Below are positions 7,522-17,760 of a stretch of 64,000 nucleotides of DNA, one piece after another. Source of the DNA: Streptomyces virginiae (lineage in GTDB: Bacteria > Actinomycetota > Actinomycetes > Streptomycetales > Streptomycetaceae). Below the pieces are notes generated by a model that saw only the letters and a program-made list of their open reading frames with translations, was not told the origin of the DNA and made no database searches. Both the position numbers and the translations under genes were made by a program. Within the stretch, counting starts at the first letter, position 1, and each line of letters begins with the position of its first letter. The stretch lies in NCBI RefSeq assembly GCF_000720455.1, contig NZ_JOAK01000024.1, forward strand, positions 22,121-86,120, given 5' to 3'.

Positions 7522-9826
7522 GCCGGCGCCTCCGGGCGTCTATGAGCGTCTCCTGTACGTGCCGCAGCGGCTGGCCGTCCGCGTCGGTGCTGTGCCGGGT
7601 CCATTCGCCGTCCGGGCCCAGGTGCCAGGAGGAGGTGGCGTCGGACATCCCGGTTTCCAGCATCCGGTCCAGTGCCGCGCGGTGGGCCGGGTCGGCGACC
7701 CTGACCAGTGCCTCGATACGGCGGTCGAGGTTGCGGTGCATCATGTCGGCGCTGCCGATCCACACCTCGGGCTCGCCGCCGTTGCCGAAGGCGAAGACCC
7801 GGGAGTGTTCGAGGAAGCGGCCGAGGATCGAGCGGACCCGGATGTTGTCCGAGAGTCCGGGGACCCCTGGGCGGACGGCGCAGATGCCGCGCACCCAGAT
7901 GTCGACGGGCACTCCCGCCTGGGAGGCCCGGTAGAGCGAGTCGATGAGGGCCTCGTCGACGATCGAGTTCATCTTGAGGCGCACGTACGCGGGGCGGCCG
8001 GCCCTGTGGTGGGCGGCCTCCTTGTCGATCCGCGCGATCAGGCCGTCCCGCAGCGAGCGGGGAGCGACCATCAGCCGGCGGTAGGTCTCGCGTCGCGAGT
8101 AGCCGGACAGCCGGTTGAACAGGTCGGAGAGATCCGCGCCGACCTGCGGGTCGGCCGTGAGCAGGCCGAGGTCCTCGTACAGGCGGGCGGTCTTGGGGTG
8201 GTAGTTGCCGGTGCCGACGTGGGCGTAGCGGCGCAGCTGGTCGCCCTCCTGGCGGACGACGAGCGACAGCTTGCAGTGCGTCTTGAGGCCGACGAGCCCG
8301 TAGACGACGTGGCAGCCGGCCTCTTCCAGCTTGCGCGCCCACTTGATGTTGGCCTGCTCGTCGAAGCGGGCCTTGATCTCGACGAGGACGAGGACCTGCT
8401 TGCCGGATTCGGCGGCGTCGATCAGGGCGTCCACGATCGGGGAGTCGCCGGAGGTGCGGTAGAGCGTCTGCTTGATGGCGAGGACGTCCGGGTCGGCGGC
8501 GGCCTGCTCCAGGAACCTCTGCACCGAGGTGGAGAAGGAGTCGTACGGGTGGTGCAGCAGGACGTCGCGCTCGCGCAGGGCGGCGAAGATGTCGGGCGCG
8601 TGCGCGGACTCGACCTCGGCCAGGTCGCGGTGGGTGCCGGCGACGAACTTCGGGTACTTCAGCTCGGGCCGGTCCAGGGAGGCGATCCCGAAGAGGGCGG
8701 TCAGGTCCAGCGGCCCGGGCAGCGGGTACACCTCGGAGGCGTTGACGTTCAGCTCCTGCACGAGGAGGTCCAGGACGCCCGGGTCGATGGACTCCTCGAC
8801 CTCCAGGCGCACGGGCGGGCCGAAACGGCGCCGCATGAGCTCCTTCTCCAGGGCCTGGAGGAGGTTCTCGGCGTCGTCCTCCTCCACCTCCAGGTCCTCG
8901 TTGCGGGTCACGCGGAACATGTGGTGCGCGAGCACCTCCATGCCCGGGAACAGCTCCTCCAGGTGGGCGGCGATGACGTCCTCCAGCGGGACGTAGCGCT
9001 GCGGGGAGGCCTCCAGGAAGCGGGAGAGGATCGGCGGCACCTTGACGCGGGCGAAGTGGCGGTGGCCGCTGACGGGGTTGCGCACGACCACGGCCAGGTT
9101 GAGGGAGAGGCCGGAGATGTACGGGAAGGGGTGCGCGGGGTCCACGGCCAGCGGGGTCAGCACCGGGAAGATCTGGTTCCGGAACAGCGTGAAGAGGCGG
9201 GCCTGCTCCTTCTCCGTGAGATCGGGCCAGCGGATCAGGTGGACGCCCTCCTCGGCGAGTGCCGGGGAGATGTCCTGCTGGAAGCAGGCGGCGTGGCGGG
9301 CCATGAGCTCGCGCGAGCGCGTCCAGATGAGGTCCAGCACCTCGCGGGGCTGCAGGCCGGAGGCCGATCGGGTGGCGACGCCCGTCGCGATGCGCCGTTT
9401 GAGGCCGGCCACGCGGACCATGAAGAACTCGTCGAGGTTGCTCGCGAAGATCGCCAGGAAGTTGGCGCGCTCCAGGAGCGGGGTCGTCGGGTCCTCGGCG
9501 AGCTCCAGCACCCGCTCGTTGAAGGCGAGCCAGCTGCGCTCACGGTCGAGGAAGCGGTTCGGGGGGAGCTCCCCGCCGTCCTTGTCGTCGTAGGCGTCCA
9601 GGTCGGCGTCGAGATCGGGGTCGAAATCGACGTGCGGGCGGTGCGCGGCGATGGAGCCTATGCGTGCGTGGGCCGCGGCGCCGGGTGCCTGGTCGGCGGC
9701 TTTGCCGGTGTCCTTGCCGGTGTCCTTGCCAGTGGCTTTTCCGGCCTTGTCGGCGGCGGACGCGGACGTGTGGGACGGGTGCTGGGCGGGGACCTCGGTG
9801 GGACCGGCGCTGGGCTTGTGGCTCAT
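7502..9826 (-). CDS. ppk: Polyphosphate kinase PPK1
   Basis: A 774-residue enzyme that reversibly transfers the terminal phosphate of ATP to polyphosphate. A disordered Lys/Gly/Asp repeat segment fills roughly the first 75 residues. The PPK1 N-domain begins at [17 protein letters not shown], and the catalytic core carries [12 protein letters not shown], which includes the autophosphorylated histidine. The open frame extends 72 codons further, but the ATG at 9826 gives the length I recall for the S. coelicolor enzyme and has a GGAG site just upstream. Ppk is known to be under PhoP control in Streptomyces lividans. I did not find a clear PHO box directly upstream here. Confidence 0.95.
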   Translation of the reverse strand: MSHKPSAGPTEVPAQHPSHTSASAADKAGKATGKDTGKDTGKAADQAPGAAAHARIGSIAAHRPHVDFDPDLDADLDAYDDKDGGELPPNRFLDRERSWLAFNERVLELAEDPTTPLLERANFLAIFASNLDEFFMVRVAGLKRRIATGVATRSASGLQPREVLDLIWTRSRELMARHAACFQQDISPALAEEGVHLIRWPDLTEKEQARLFTLFRNQIFPVLTPLAVDPAHPFPYISGLSLNLAVVVRNPVSGHRHFARVKVPPILSRFLEASPQRYVPLEDVIAAHLEELFPGMEVLAHHMFRVTRNEDLEVEEDDAENLLQALEKELMRRRFGPPVRLEVEESIDPGVLDLLVQELNVNASEVYPLPGPLDLTALFGIASLDRPELKYPKFVAGTHRDLAEVESAHAPDIFAALRERDVLLHHPYDSFSTSVQRFLEQAAADPDVLAIKQTLYRTSGDSPIVDALIDAAESGKQVLVLVEIKARFDEQANIKWARKLEEAGCHVVYGLVGLKTHCKLSLVVRQEGDQLRRYAHVGTGNYHPKTARLYEDLGLLTADPQVGADLSDLFNRLSGYSRRETYRRLMVAPRSLRDGLIARIDKEAAHHRAGRPAYVRLKMNSIVDEALIDSLYRASQAGVPVDIWVRGICAVRPGVPGLSDNIRVRSILGRFLEHSRVFAFGNGGEPEVWIGSADMMHRNLDRRIEALVRVADPAHRAALDRMLETGMSDATSSWHLGPDGEWTRHSTDADGQPLRHVQETLIDARRRRRGSAKP

Positions 9827-10066
9827 GACTCCATTCTTCCGCGCAAGCGGCAGGACAGGCGCGTCGGACGTGTCGGCCGTCAGTCGGAGTCGGGGCTGCA
9901 TTGGGGGAGAGTCGCAAGCGCTTCTGAATGCCCGGTTAATGGCGCATGGCTTCCCGGCTCCGGCTGGCGCACGAGTCCCTCCCGGGGGGCGCGGGTGCGG
10001 CGCGGTTGCCGGGGGCGCCGCCCCCGGGCCCCCGCGCCTCAAGTGCCGGCGGGGCCGAAGGCGGGG

Positions 10067-10993
10067 TCAGCTTTCCGTGCGGTACATCAGGTCGACCTCG
10101 TGGGTGGTGAAGCCGAGGCCCTCGTAGACGTTGAGGGCCGCCGGGTTGTCGGCGTCGACGTAGAGCATGGCCGTCGGCAGGCCCTGGGCCGCCAGGTGCT
10201 GGAGGCCGATCGCGGTGAGGGCCTTGCCGAGGCCGCCGCCCTGGGCTCCGGGGAGTACGCCGACCACGTAGACCTCGCCCAGCTGGTCCGCCGCGTGGAC
10301 CTTCGTCCAGTGGAAGCCGACGAGCTCGCCGTCGCGCTCGGCGAGGAAGAAGCCTTTGGCGTCGAACCACGGCTGCGCGATCCGGTCGTCGAGGTCGCGC
10401 TGGGTGAGCGAGCCCTGCTCGGGGTGGTGGGCGAAGGCGGCGGCGTTCGCCGCGAGCCAGGCCGCGTCGTCGGTGCCGGGCTGGAAGGTCCGTACGGTCA
10501 CGCCCGGCGGGAGCGCCGGGTCCGGCAGCGGGGCCCCCTCGGCGAGGGGCCGGCGCAGCTGGCGCAGCTCGCGGAAGAGGGTCAGGCCGAGCACCTGGGC
10601 GAGGTGCCGGGCGGCGGACTTGCCGCCGTGGGCCCATACCCGAAGCCGCTTGCCGGAGGCGGCCAGCAGGGCCATCCCCATGGCGCGACCGTGGCCGCGG
10701 CCGCGCAGGGCGGGGTGCACGACGAGTTCGGCGGCCGGCGCCTCCACCGGGTCGGTGTCCTCCAGTTGCCCGTACGCGGCGAGCCGGCCGCCGTCGGTGA
10801 GCAGGAAGTGCCGGATCCCCGGGCGCGGTCCTCCGCGCAGCTGGAGCCTTCCCTGTTCGGACACGGCGGTGGTGCCGTCCGTGCGCGCCGCGTCCTCGAT
10901 CAGGTCGAGGACGGCGTCGGCCTGTTTCCCCGTCAGCTCGTCGAGGGTCTGAATCTGCCGTCCCGGCTCCAGGGCCGCGCTTGCGTCAGTCAT
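10067..10993 (-). CDS. mshD: Mycothiol synthase (acetyl-CoA:Cys-GlcN-Ins acetyltransferase)
   Basis: A 308-residue protein with two GNAT domains. The acetyl-CoA loop of the first is VHPALRGRGHGRAM, and that of the second is GVLPGAQGGGLGKAL. This tandem arrangement, with the C-terminal NVYEGLGFTTHEVDLMY, is typical of MshD, which acetylates the cysteine amine in the last step of mycothiol synthesis. A -10-like TAGGCT lies 6 bp upstream of the ATG at 10993 with no ribosome site, so the mRNA may be leaderless. The first-step gene mshA is in the same window at 41,806. Confidence 0.93.
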   Translation of the reverse strand: MTDASAALEPGRQIQTLDELTGKQADAVLDLIEDAARTDGTTAVSEQGRLQLRGGPRPGIRHFLLTDGGRLAAYGQLEDTDPVEAPAAELVVHPALRGRGHGRAMGMALLAASGKRLRVWAHGGKSAARHLAQVLGLTLFRELRQLRRPLAEGAPLPDPALPPGVTVRTFQPGTDDAAWLAANAAAFAHHPEQGSLTQRDLDDRIAQPWFDAKGFFLAERDGELVGFHWTKVHAADQLGEVYVVGVLPGAQGGGLGKALTAIGLQHLAAQGLPTAMLYVDADNPAALNVYEGLGFTTHEVDLMYRTES

Positions 10994-11163
10994 GGAACGA
11001 GCCTACGACCGTCCCGGCCGCCGGGTGGAGTGCGGGCGCGGGGTCGGTCCTTCTTCTGCGCGTAACCAACGCGATACCCGTTACCCCCTGGTAGAGCTAC
11101 GCGCGTTGACCATAGGCTTCGGCGGACCTCCCAAGCAGTATCGCTGTCCACAAAGGGGACTAA

Positions 11164-12981
11164 ATGTCAGCGACGCCACAACGGCACCGCCGAAACCGCC
11201 GGTTGACCTTCGCCGCCCTCGCCGTCACGGCCGGGGCCGGAGCGATGGTCGCGGCCGCACTGCCGGCCGGTGCCGCGAGTGGTGGCGGTGCGGCCAAGAG
11301 CCGGACCGTCGATGTGCAAATGCTGTCGTTCAACGACTTCCACGGCACCCTGGAGCCCCCGCAGGGCTCCTCCGGCACCGTGACCGAACGTCAGGCCGAC
11401 GGCACCACCAAGGCCATACCCGCGGGCGGGGTCGAGTACCTCGCGACCAGCCTGCGCGAGGCCCGCAAGGGCCACGAGTACTCCGTCACCGCGGCTGCCG
11501 GCGACATGATCGGCGGCAGCCCGATGCTGTCCGGGCTCTTCCACGACGAGCCGAGCATCGAGGCGCTGAACAAGCTGGGCCTGAACGTCTCCAGCGTCGG
11601 CAACCACGAGTTCGACGAGGGCAAGACCGAGCTGCGCCGCATGGCGTACGGCGGCTGCCACCCGGTCGAGGGCTGCTACGAGTTCGGCAAGGAGTTCACG
11701 GGCTCCACCTTCCAGTACCTCGCCGCGAACGTCACGGACGAGAAGACCAAGCGCCCCCTGATGTCGCCCACCTACGTGTGGAAGAAGGGCGACGTGAAGA
11801 TCGGCTTCATCGGCGTCACCCTGGAGGGCACTCCGGACGTCGTGACCGCCGAGGGTGTCAAGGGCCTCAAGTTCGGCGACGAGATCGAGACGATCAACAA
11901 GTACGCCGCCGAGCTGAACAAGCAGGGCGTGAAGTCGATCGTCGCGCTGATCCACGAGGGCGGTCTGCCCGCGAACGGCGCGTACAACTACGACTGTGAC
12001 GTCCCGGGTGCCGGCGCCGGCATCTCGGGCGCGATCGTGGACATCGCCAAGAACGTCGACGCCAAGGTCGACGCGCTGGTCACGGGCCACACCCACCAGG
12101 CCTACGCCTGCAACATCCCCGACCCGGCGGGCAACCCGCGCGCGGTGACCTCGGCGGCCTCGATCGGCCGGCTGTTCACGGACACCACGCTGACCTACGA
12201 CCGGCAGACCAAGGACATCGTCCGTACGCCGGTCACCTCGCCCAAGCCGGTCAACAAGGTCGTCACCCGGGACCAGCCCAAGGCCCCGGACATGACCGAG
12301 CTGATCGGTCGCTGGAACGCCCTGGCGGCCCCGATCGCCAACCGCCCGCAGGGCTTCATCTCGGCGGACATCCCGGGCCGCGGCTCGGCGGAGCACGAGA
12401 AGCCGCTCGGCGACCTGATCGCCGACGCCCAGCTGGAGGCGCTCGCCCCGGCGGACAAGGGCGGCGCGCAGCTGGCCGTCATGAACCCGGGCGGCATCCG
12501 CTCGGACCTCGCCTACAAGGCCTCGGGCGCCGAGGGCGACGGCGTGGTGACCTACGGCGAGTCCTTCACGGTCCAGCCGTTCACCAACATGATGAACGTC
12601 GTGGACCTGACCGGCGCGCAGCTGATCACCGCGCTCCAGCAGCAGGTCAGCGGGCCGGTCAACGGGCCGAGCCCGAAGATCCTGCAGGTGTCGAAGGGCT
12701 TCACCTACACCCTCGACATGACGAAGGCGGGCGCCGACCGCATCGTCGTGGACTCGGTCAAGCTGAACGGTGTCGCGATCGACCCCGCCAAGACCTACCG
12801 GGTCGCGATGAACGAGTTCCTCGCGGGCGGCGGTGACGGCTTCACCGTCCTGAAGGAGCACAAGAACAAGCTGGTCGGCGCGTCCGACCTGGACTGCTTC
12901 AACGCCTACCTGACGAAGAACTCCTCGGCGTCCGCGCCGATCGCCCCGCCGGCGGCGAACCGGATCACCGTCATCAAGTAA
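11164..12981 (+). CDS. Secreted 5'-nucleotidase / UDP-sugar hydrolase family phosphoesterase
   Basis: A 605-residue exported enzyme. Residues 1-40 form a signal peptide with RRNRRLTF before the hydrophobic stretch, so Tat export is possible. The calcineurin-like metallophosphatase domain shows FNDFHG, GDMIGGSP, GNHEFDEG, LIHEGG and TGHTHQ metal-ligand blocks. The C-terminal nucleotidase domain shows MNPGGIRSDL and a GGGDGFTVL substrate-binding segment. It should release phosphate and nucleosides from extracellular nucleotides, which fits the nearby phosphate genes. Start ATG at 11164 follows AAAGGGGAC. A strong terminator follows. I could not find a convincing PHO box in front of it. Confidence 0.92.
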   Translation: MSATPQRHRRNRRLTFAALAVTAGAGAMVAAALPAGAASGGGAAKSRTVDVQMLSFNDFHGTLEPPQGSSGTVTERQADGTTKAIPAGGVEYLATSLREARKGHEYSVTAAAGDMIGGSPMLSGLFHDEPSIEALNKLGLNVSSVGNHEFDEGKTELRRMAYGGCHPVEGCYEFGKEFTGSTFQYLAANVTDEKTKRPLMSPTYVWKKGDVKIGFIGVTLEGTPDVVTAEGVKGLKFGDEIETINKYAAELNKQGVKSIVALIHEGGLPANGAYNYDCDVPGAGAGISGAIVDIAKNVDAKVDALVTGHTHQAYACNIPDPAGNPRAVTSAASIGRLFTDTTLTYDRQTKDIVRTPVTSPKPVNKVVTRDQPKAPDMTELIGRWNALAAPIANRPQGFISADIPGRGSAEHEKPLGDLIADAQLEALAPADKGGAQLAVMNPGGIRSDLAYKASGAEGDGVVTYGESFTVQPFTNMMNVVDLTGAQLITALQQQVSGPVNGPSPKILQVSKGFTYTLDMTKAGADRIVVDSVKLNGVAIDPAKTYRVAMNEFLAGGGDGFTVLKEHKNKLVGASDLDCFNAYLTKNSSASAPIAPPAANRITVIK

Positions 12982-12999
12982 CACCCGCGCACAGCGTGC

Positions 13000-13039
13000 C
13001 CGGAGGGGCGGTGGGCCTGTCGGCCCGCCGCCCCTCCGG
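13000..13039 (+). terminator. Terminator after the 5'-nucleotidase gene
   Basis: An 18-bp stem (13000-13017 with 13022-13039, one G-U pair) with a TGTC loop is followed by CGTTTTCC. It also faces the end of the convergent hydrolase gene. Confidence 0.8.
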
Positions 13040-13080
13040 CGTTTTCCCGCGCACCCCCGTGGCGCGGGGACCCCGTGGGG

Positions 13081-13866
13081 TCAGAGCGCCGCCAGGAAGG
13101 TCCCGACGGCCCGGTGGAAGCCGTCCGGGTCGGTGAACGGTACGAAGTGGTCGCCGTCGAGGGGCGCGTACGAGGTCTTCGGGCGGCGGGCGGCCATCGC
13201 GTCGGCGACGGGCTGCGTGAGCGCCTGGCTCCGGGTGCCGTGGACCAGCAGGGCCGGGCAGGTGCTCGCGAGCCAGACGTCCCAGTGGTCGCCGGCGCAG
13301 GCGTGGATGGAGTCGAGCATGTCCTGCGGGTGGTAGGCCAGGCGCCAGCCGCTGCCGTCGGGGAGGGGGCGCAGTCCGTCGGCGACGAAGGGCGCGGCGG
13401 CCGGTCCGGCGGCGGCGAGGAGTTCCTCGCGGGTGGGGGCGGTGTAGGGCAGGCCGCCCAGGAAGTCGAACCAGTTCGGTCCGTCGGGGATGCGGATGTC
13501 GACGGTGGCGTCGACGCCGACGAGCGCGCTGATCCGGTCGGGGTGGGCGGCGGCCAGGTGGTAGGCGTTGAGTCCGCCGAGGGAGTAGCCGAGGAGCGGC
13601 ACGGGGGTGTCCAGGCCCAGGTGGTCCAGGAGGGCGACGGCGTCGGCGACGTAGCCCTCGCGGCGGTAGTCGGGCGCCCGGTCCGACGCGCCGTGACCGC
13701 GCTGGTCGGGGGCGATGACCCGCCAGCCGTCGCCGAGGGAGGCGGCGAGGCCGGTGAAGGCGAGGGCCTCGGACATGCCGCCGTGCAGGGCGAGGAGCGG
13801 TCGGCCGGTGCCGCCGAAGTCCAGGTAGGAGAGGGTCCGGTTCTCGATCTTCAGCTCGTGGCGCAT
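13081..13866 (-). CDS. Alpha/beta-hydrolase
   Basis: A 261-residue single-domain alpha/beta hydrolase. The oxyanion HGG motif is near residue 30, the nucleophile elbow GYSLGG follows near residue 95, and a late DGDHFVPF supplies the catalytic histidine. ATG at 13866 is preceded by GGCAGGAAC; the longer frame would start inside the operator palindrome and is rejected. The substrate is unknown; lipolactonase, esterase and haloperoxidase-like members all look alike at this level. It is divergent from a TetR gene with one shared operator, so that regulator probably controls it. Confidence 0.85.
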   Translation of the reverse strand: MRHELKIENRTLSYLDFGGTGRPLLALHGGMSEALAFTGLAASLGDGWRVIAPDQRGHGASDRAPDYRREGYVADAVALLDHLGLDTPVPLLGYSLGGLNAYHLAAAHPDRISALVGVDATVDIRIPDGPNWFDFLGGLPYTAPTREELLAAAGPAAAPFVADGLRPLPDGSGWRLAYHPQDMLDSIHACAGDHWDVWLASTCPALLVHGTRSQALTQPVADAMAARRPKTSYAPLDGDHFVPFTDPDGFHRAVGTFLAAL

Positions 13867-13920
13867 GTTCCTGCCTTCCGTGGGCCCGTGGATCTCTTGC
13901 GTCGGCTCCACCCTGCCAGC

Positions 13921-13966
13921 GTTTGGGCAAGCGCGCAATACGTTTGTATTGCGCGCTTGCCCAAAC
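13921..13966. promoter_or_regulatory. 46-nt near-perfect palindrome between hydrolase and TetR genes
   Basis: Two perfectly complementary 21-nt arms (13921-13941 and 13946-13966) flank the 4-base centre GTTT. Each arm begins or ends with GTTTGGGCAAGCGCGC or its complement. It sits 54 bp from the hydrolase start and 22 bp from the TetR start. The length is about twice a normal TetR operator, which suggests two cooperative dimers. It could also extrude as a cruciform. Confidence 0.75.
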
Positions 13967-13988
13967 GGCTGGTGGATACGATCCCGGC

Positions 13989-14558
13989 ATGGGAAATCGC
14001 GAGGACCTGCTGGCCGGAGCCCGGCGCTGCCTGGAGGAGAAGGGCTACCTGCGCACGACCGTGCGCGACATCGCCACGGCCGCGGAGGTGAGCATGGCCG
14101 CGATCGGCTACCACTTCGGGTCGCGCGAGGCGCTGCTCAACCAGGCGCTGTTCGCGGCGATGGAGGAGTGGGCCGCGGGCTCCGGCCGGCTCGCCGGAGA
14201 GGGTGAGACCGCGGGGGAGCGCTACGCCGACACCTGGGACCGCAAGATCCGGGACTTCGGCGAGATGCGCTGGCTGTGGCTCGCCTCCGTCGAGGCATTC
14301 GTGCACGCGCAGTCCTCGCCCGAGCTGCTCGCCATCCTGGCCGAGGGGCAGCGCCGGAACCGCCGGATGGTGGCCGCGGCCCTGCGCGGGGTGCCGGAGT
14401 CAGAGGTGTCGGAGGCCGACGTACGCGCCCTCGGCTCGATGCACATCGCGCTGCTGAGCGGGGTGATGGTGCAGACGCTGACCGATCCGGAGCAGGCTCC
14501 GGACGGTCGGGAGCTGCTCCGGGGGCTGCGCGAGATGGTCGGGCTGCTCGAAGACTGA
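13989..14558 (+). CDS. TetR/AcrR-family transcriptional regulator
   Basis: A 189-residue regulator. The DNA-binding domain is at the N-terminus: NREDLLAGARRCLEEKGYLRTTVRDIATAAEVSMAAIGYHFGSREALL has the standard TetR helix-turn-helix ending in YHFGSRE. The C-terminal helical domain would bind an unknown ligand. The ATG at 13989 is chosen because the longer frame would translate the operator palindrome. It is divergent from the alpha/beta hydrolase and probably represses both itself and that gene. Confidence 0.88.
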   Translation: MGNREDLLAGARRCLEEKGYLRTTVRDIATAAEVSMAAIGYHFGSREALLNQALFAAMEEWAAGSGRLAGEGETAGERYADTWDRKIRDFGEMRWLWLASVEAFVHAQSSPELLAILAEGQRRNRRMVAAALRGVPESEVSEADVRALGSMHIALLSGVMVQTLTDPEQAPDGRELLRGLREMVGLLED

Positions 14559-14633
14559 CCATTGCCGACGGGTGGTCAGTGTGACGTGTCCACGCCATAA
14601 TCCGCCCATCACCGGGTCGGCGAAGGGGCGGGC

Positions 14634-15536
14634 ATGGGCACGGTCGCGAGCACGGGCATGGGTACGGGCATGGGCCGGCGGGCGTTTCTGGCCGGAGCGC
14701 TGGCCGCCGGAGCGGCCGTCGGACTGGGAGCCGCGTCCGCCCCGGCCGCCGCGGCGGCCCTCGGCACCCAGGACTGGATGGCCGGCCTCGGCGACTCCAC
14801 CGCCCTCCAGCGGATGACCGTCCCCGGCACGCACGACTCCGGCGCGACCAAGGGCGGGCTCTACGTCGCCTGCCAGAACACCTCGATCGCCCAGCAGCTC
14901 GACTCCGGCATCCGCTTCCTGGACGTGCGCTGCCGGGTCACCGGCGGCTCCTTCGCCATCCACCACGGGTCCTTCTTCCAGGACCTGATGTTCGGGGACG
15001 TCCTCGTCGCCTGCTGGAACTTCCTCGCCGCCCATCCTGGCGAGACCGTCCTGATGCGCGTCAAGCAGGAGTATTCCGGGGAGAGCGACGCCACCTTCCG
15101 TGCCGTCTTCGACGACTACCTCGACAACCGCGGCTGGCGCCCGCTGTTCCGGATCGCCGACACCCTGCCCACGCTCGGCCAGGCCCGCGGCAAGGTGGTC
15201 CTGCTCGCGGACAACGGCGGCCTGCCGGGGCTGCGCTACGGCGACGGCAACGTCTTCGACGTCCAGGACGACTGGAACGCCGAGCCCTTCGCCAAGCGCG
15301 GGAAGATCGAGAACCACTTCCGCAAGGCCGTCCAGCAGCCCGGCAAGCTCTTCGTCAACTACGTCAGCACCTCGGCCTACATGCCGCCGCGCTGGAACTC
15401 CGACCGCCTCAACCCGCAGGTGCACTCGTTCGTCGACGGCGGCGAGCTGGCCGGCCGGACCGGGCTGGGCATCGTCCCCATGGACTTCCCCAACACCCGC
15501 TCCGGCCTGGTCCCCTCACTGATCCGGCACAACTGA
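14634..15536 (+). CDS. Secreted phosphatidylinositol-specific phospholipase C
   Basis: A 300-residue exported enzyme. A twin-arginine signal (GRRAFLAGALAAGAA) is followed by an AAAA-rich cleavage region near residue 40. The X-box of bacterial PI-PLC follows: VPGTHDSG carries the first catalytic histidine and neighbouring aspartate, FLDVRCR supplies the Asp/Arg pair, and FAIHHGSFF the second histidine. It should cleave the phosphodiester of phosphatidylinositol by acid-base catalysis. Several in-frame ATGs (14634, 14658, 14670) precede the signal; the first is used. The end overlaps the convergent kinase gene by 21 bp. Confidence 0.88.
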   Translation: MGTVASTGMGTGMGRRAFLAGALAAGAAVGLGAASAPAAAAALGTQDWMAGLGDSTALQRMTVPGTHDSGATKGGLYVACQNTSIAQQLDSGIRFLDVRCRVTGGSFAIHHGSFFQDLMFGDVLVACWNFLAAHPGETVLMRVKQEYSGESDATFRAVFDDYLDNRGWRPLFRIADTLPTLGQARGKVVLLADNGGLPGLRYGDGNVFDVQDDWNAEPFAKRGKIENHFRKAVQQPGKLFVNYVSTSAYMPPRWNSDRLNPQVHSFVDGGELAGRTGLGIVPMDFPNTRSGLVPSLIRHN

Positions 15537-16961
15537 CGGCTCGGAGGGCGGCGGCGTGGGCGCCCCCGGGATGCGGAGCACCGCCTCGGTGCCCGGACCG
15601 CCGTCCGCCGCCGCCCGCAGCTCGGCGCTGCCGCCCGCGCGGGCCGCCGTGCGGGCCACGATCGACAGGCCCAGTCCGCTGCCGGGCAGGGCGCGGGCCG
15701 AGGGGGAGCGCCAGAACCGCTCGAAGACGTGCGGCAGGTCCTCCGCCGGGATGCCCGGCCCGTGGTCCCGTACGGTCAGCTCGCCCGCCCGCAGCGTCAC
15801 CTCGACCGAGCCGCCCGGCGGGCTGAACTTCACCGCGTTGTCCAGGACGTTGACCACCGCCCGCTCCAGCGCCGCCGCCTCGCCCCGTACGTACCAGGGC
15901 TCCAGGTCCGAGGCGAAGGCCAGCTCCGGACCGCGCAGCCGGGCCCGCGACAGCGCGGCCGCGGCGATCTCGTGCAGGGCGACCACTGCGAGCCGGCCCG
16001 GGGCGGCCGCGTCCGGCCGGGACAGCTCCTGCAGGTCGCCGATCAGCGAGGCCAGTTCCGTCATCTGCGCCTTGACCGAGGCCAGCAGCTCGCGCCGGTC
16101 GTCGGGCGGGATGGCCCGGCCGGTCTCCTCGCTGCGCGCGAGCAGCTCGATGTTGGTGCGCAGCGAGGTCAGCGGGGTGCGCAGCTCGTGACCGGCGTCC
16201 GCGATCAGCTGCGCCTGCCGCTCCTGGGAGGAGGACAGGGCCGCCGTCATCGCGTTGAAGGACCGCGACAGGCGGGCGATCTCGTCGTCGCCCTCGTCGG
16301 GGATCCGTACGGTCAGGTCCTCGGTACGGGCGATGTGCTCGACGGCGTCGGTCAGCTCGTCGACGGGCTGCAGCCCGGTACGGGCCACCCACAGGCCGGC
16401 GACGCCGGCGCCGACGACCCCGATCCCGGAGACGAGGAGCAGCACCCAGGCCAGGGTGGACAGCGGCTTGTCGATGTCGGCGAGCGGTTTGGCGATGGAG
16501 ACGCCGCCGAAGACCTGGCCGGTGTCCGGGGCCACCACCGGGATCGTGAAGACCCGCATCTGGGTGCCTGCGGAGGTCGTCACGGTCTGCAGGGTCTTGC
16601 CCCGCCGGCCCGCCGCGATCTCCTTGTCGGCCTCGGTCACCGGCAGCGCGGTCGGCCCGGCGACCCAGCAGTGCCGGCCGTCGGGCAGGACGATCTGGAC
16701 GGTCGCGCCCAGGTTCCCGGCGGTCTGCTGCCGGGGCTGCTGCGGTGGCGGGAGACAGTCGTTCTGGATCACGATCCGGTTCACCTCGGCGCCGACGTTC
16801 GTCGCCATCAGGGAGCGGTCGAGCTGATCGCGCAGCTGGGTGCGCACCATCACCCAGGACACCGCGGACACCGTGGCCACGGCGAGGGCCACCGCCACCG
16901 TGACCAGCAGGGCCAGCCGCGAGCGCAGGGGCAGCGCGCGGAAGCGGGCGACCGGGCTCAC
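15516..16961 (-). CDS. Two-component sensor histidine kinase (MprB-like)
   Basis: A 481-residue membrane kinase. A first transmembrane helix lies near residues 12-32, an extracytoplasmic sensor domain of about 130 residues follows, then a second membrane helix, a HAMP linker ([21 protein letters not shown]), the phosphoacceptor helix [15 protein letters not shown], and the ATPase domain with [18 protein letters not shown] and GSGLGLSIV. The GTG start at 16961 overlaps the stop of the response-regulator gene (GTGA), so the pair is coupled. With the upstream trypsin-like protease, the order resembles mycobacterial mprA-mprB-pepD rearranged, pointing to envelope stress. That role is inferred. 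Confidence 0.9.
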   Translation of the reverse strand: MSPVARFRALPLRSRLALLVTVAVALAVATVSAVSWVMVRTQLRDQLDRSLMATNVGAEVNRIVIQNDCLPPPQQPRQQTAGNLGATVQIVLPDGRHCWVAGPTALPVTEADKEIAAGRRGKTLQTVTTSAGTQMRVFTIPVVAPDTGQVFGGVSIAKPLADIDKPLSTLAWVLLLVSGIGVVGAGVAGLWVARTGLQPVDELTDAVEHIARTEDLTVRIPDEGDDEIARLSRSFNAMTAALSSSQERQAQLIADAGHELRTPLTSLRTNIELLARSEETGRAIPPDDRRELLASVKAQMTELASLIGDLQELSRPDAAAPGRLAVVALHEIAAAALSRARLRGPELAFASDLEPWYVRGEAAALERAVVNVLDNAVKFSPPGGSVEVTLRAGELTVRDHGPGIPAEDLPHVFERFWRSPSARALPGSGLGLSIVARTAARAGGSAELRAAADGGPGTEAVLRIPGAPTPPPSEPSVVPDQ

Positions 16962-17689
16962 TCGGGCCCGCCCTCGCCGGCGCGCAGTACGTAGCCCACG
17001 CCGCGCACGGTGTGGACCAGGCGCGGCTCGCCGCCCGCCTCGGTCTTGCGGCGCAGGTACATCACGTACACGTCCAGGGAGTTGGAACTGGGCTCGAAGT
17101 CGAAGCCCCACACGGTCTTGAGGATCTGTTCGCGGGTCAGGACCTGGCGCGGGTGCGCGAGGAACATCTCCAGCAGCGTGAACTCGGTCCGGGTCAGCTC
17201 CACCGGCCGCCCGGCCCGGGTGACCTCGCGGGTCGCGAGGTCCATGCGCAGGTCGCCGAAGGCCAGGGCGTCCTCGTGCGCGTCGGCGCCGGCCTGCGGG
17301 GCGGCGTAGGAGCTGCGGCGCAGCAGGGCGCGGACGCGGGCGAAGAGCTCGTCGAGCTCGAAGGGCTTGACGAGGTAGTCGTCGGCGCCCGCGTCGAGGC
17401 CGGTGACGCGGTCGCCGACGGTGTCGCGGGCGGTGAGCATCAGGATCGGGGTGACGCTGCCGGAGGCGCGCAGCCGCCGGGCCGCAGTGAGCCCGTCCAT
17501 CCGCGGCATCTGGATGTCCAGCACGATCAGGCCGGGGGCGTACGAGGCCGCCTTGTCGAGGGCGTCGAGGCCGTCGACGGCGGTCTGCACGGCGTACCCC
17601 TCGAAGGCGAGGCTGCGGCGCAGGGCCTCGCGTACGGCCGGTTCGTCGTCGACGACGAGGATCCGCGCTTCGCCTTCGGCGGGATTCAT
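16958..17689 (-). CDS. OmpR-family response regulator (MprA-like)
   Basis: A 243-residue regulator. The receiver domain carries VDDE near residues 13-16, phosphoacceptor Asp58 in [11 protein letters not shown], and the switch lysine in YLVKPFE. The winged-helix domain has [20 protein letters not shown] and ends in VRGVGYVLR. The ATG start is at 17689. It is coupled to the downstream kinase, and a trypsin-like protease gene lies 71 bp upstream on the same strand. Confidence 0.93.
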   Translation of the reverse strand: MNPAEGEARILVVDDEPAVREALRRSLAFEGYAVQTAVDGLDALDKAASYAPGLIVLDIQMPRMDGLTAARRLRASGSVTPILMLTARDTVGDRVTGLDAGADDYLVKPFELDELFARVRALLRRSSYAAPQAGADAHEDALAFGDLRMDLATREVTRAGRPVELTRTEFTLLEMFLAHPRQVLTREQILKTVWGFDFEPSSNSLDVYVMYLRRKTEAGGEPRLVHTVRGVGYVLRAGEGGPE

Positions 17690-17760
17690 GGATGGGTCTC
17701 CCAGGTGTGGTGGTCGGCCGGTGGCTCCGACGGGTGACGGCGCCTCCAGCCTCGCACGGG

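Noticed and set aside
7559..11065. An 1,168-codon plus-strand open frame opposite ppk and mshD
   Set aside because: Shadow of coding DNA in GC-rich sequence; it crosses several genes and shows no domain.
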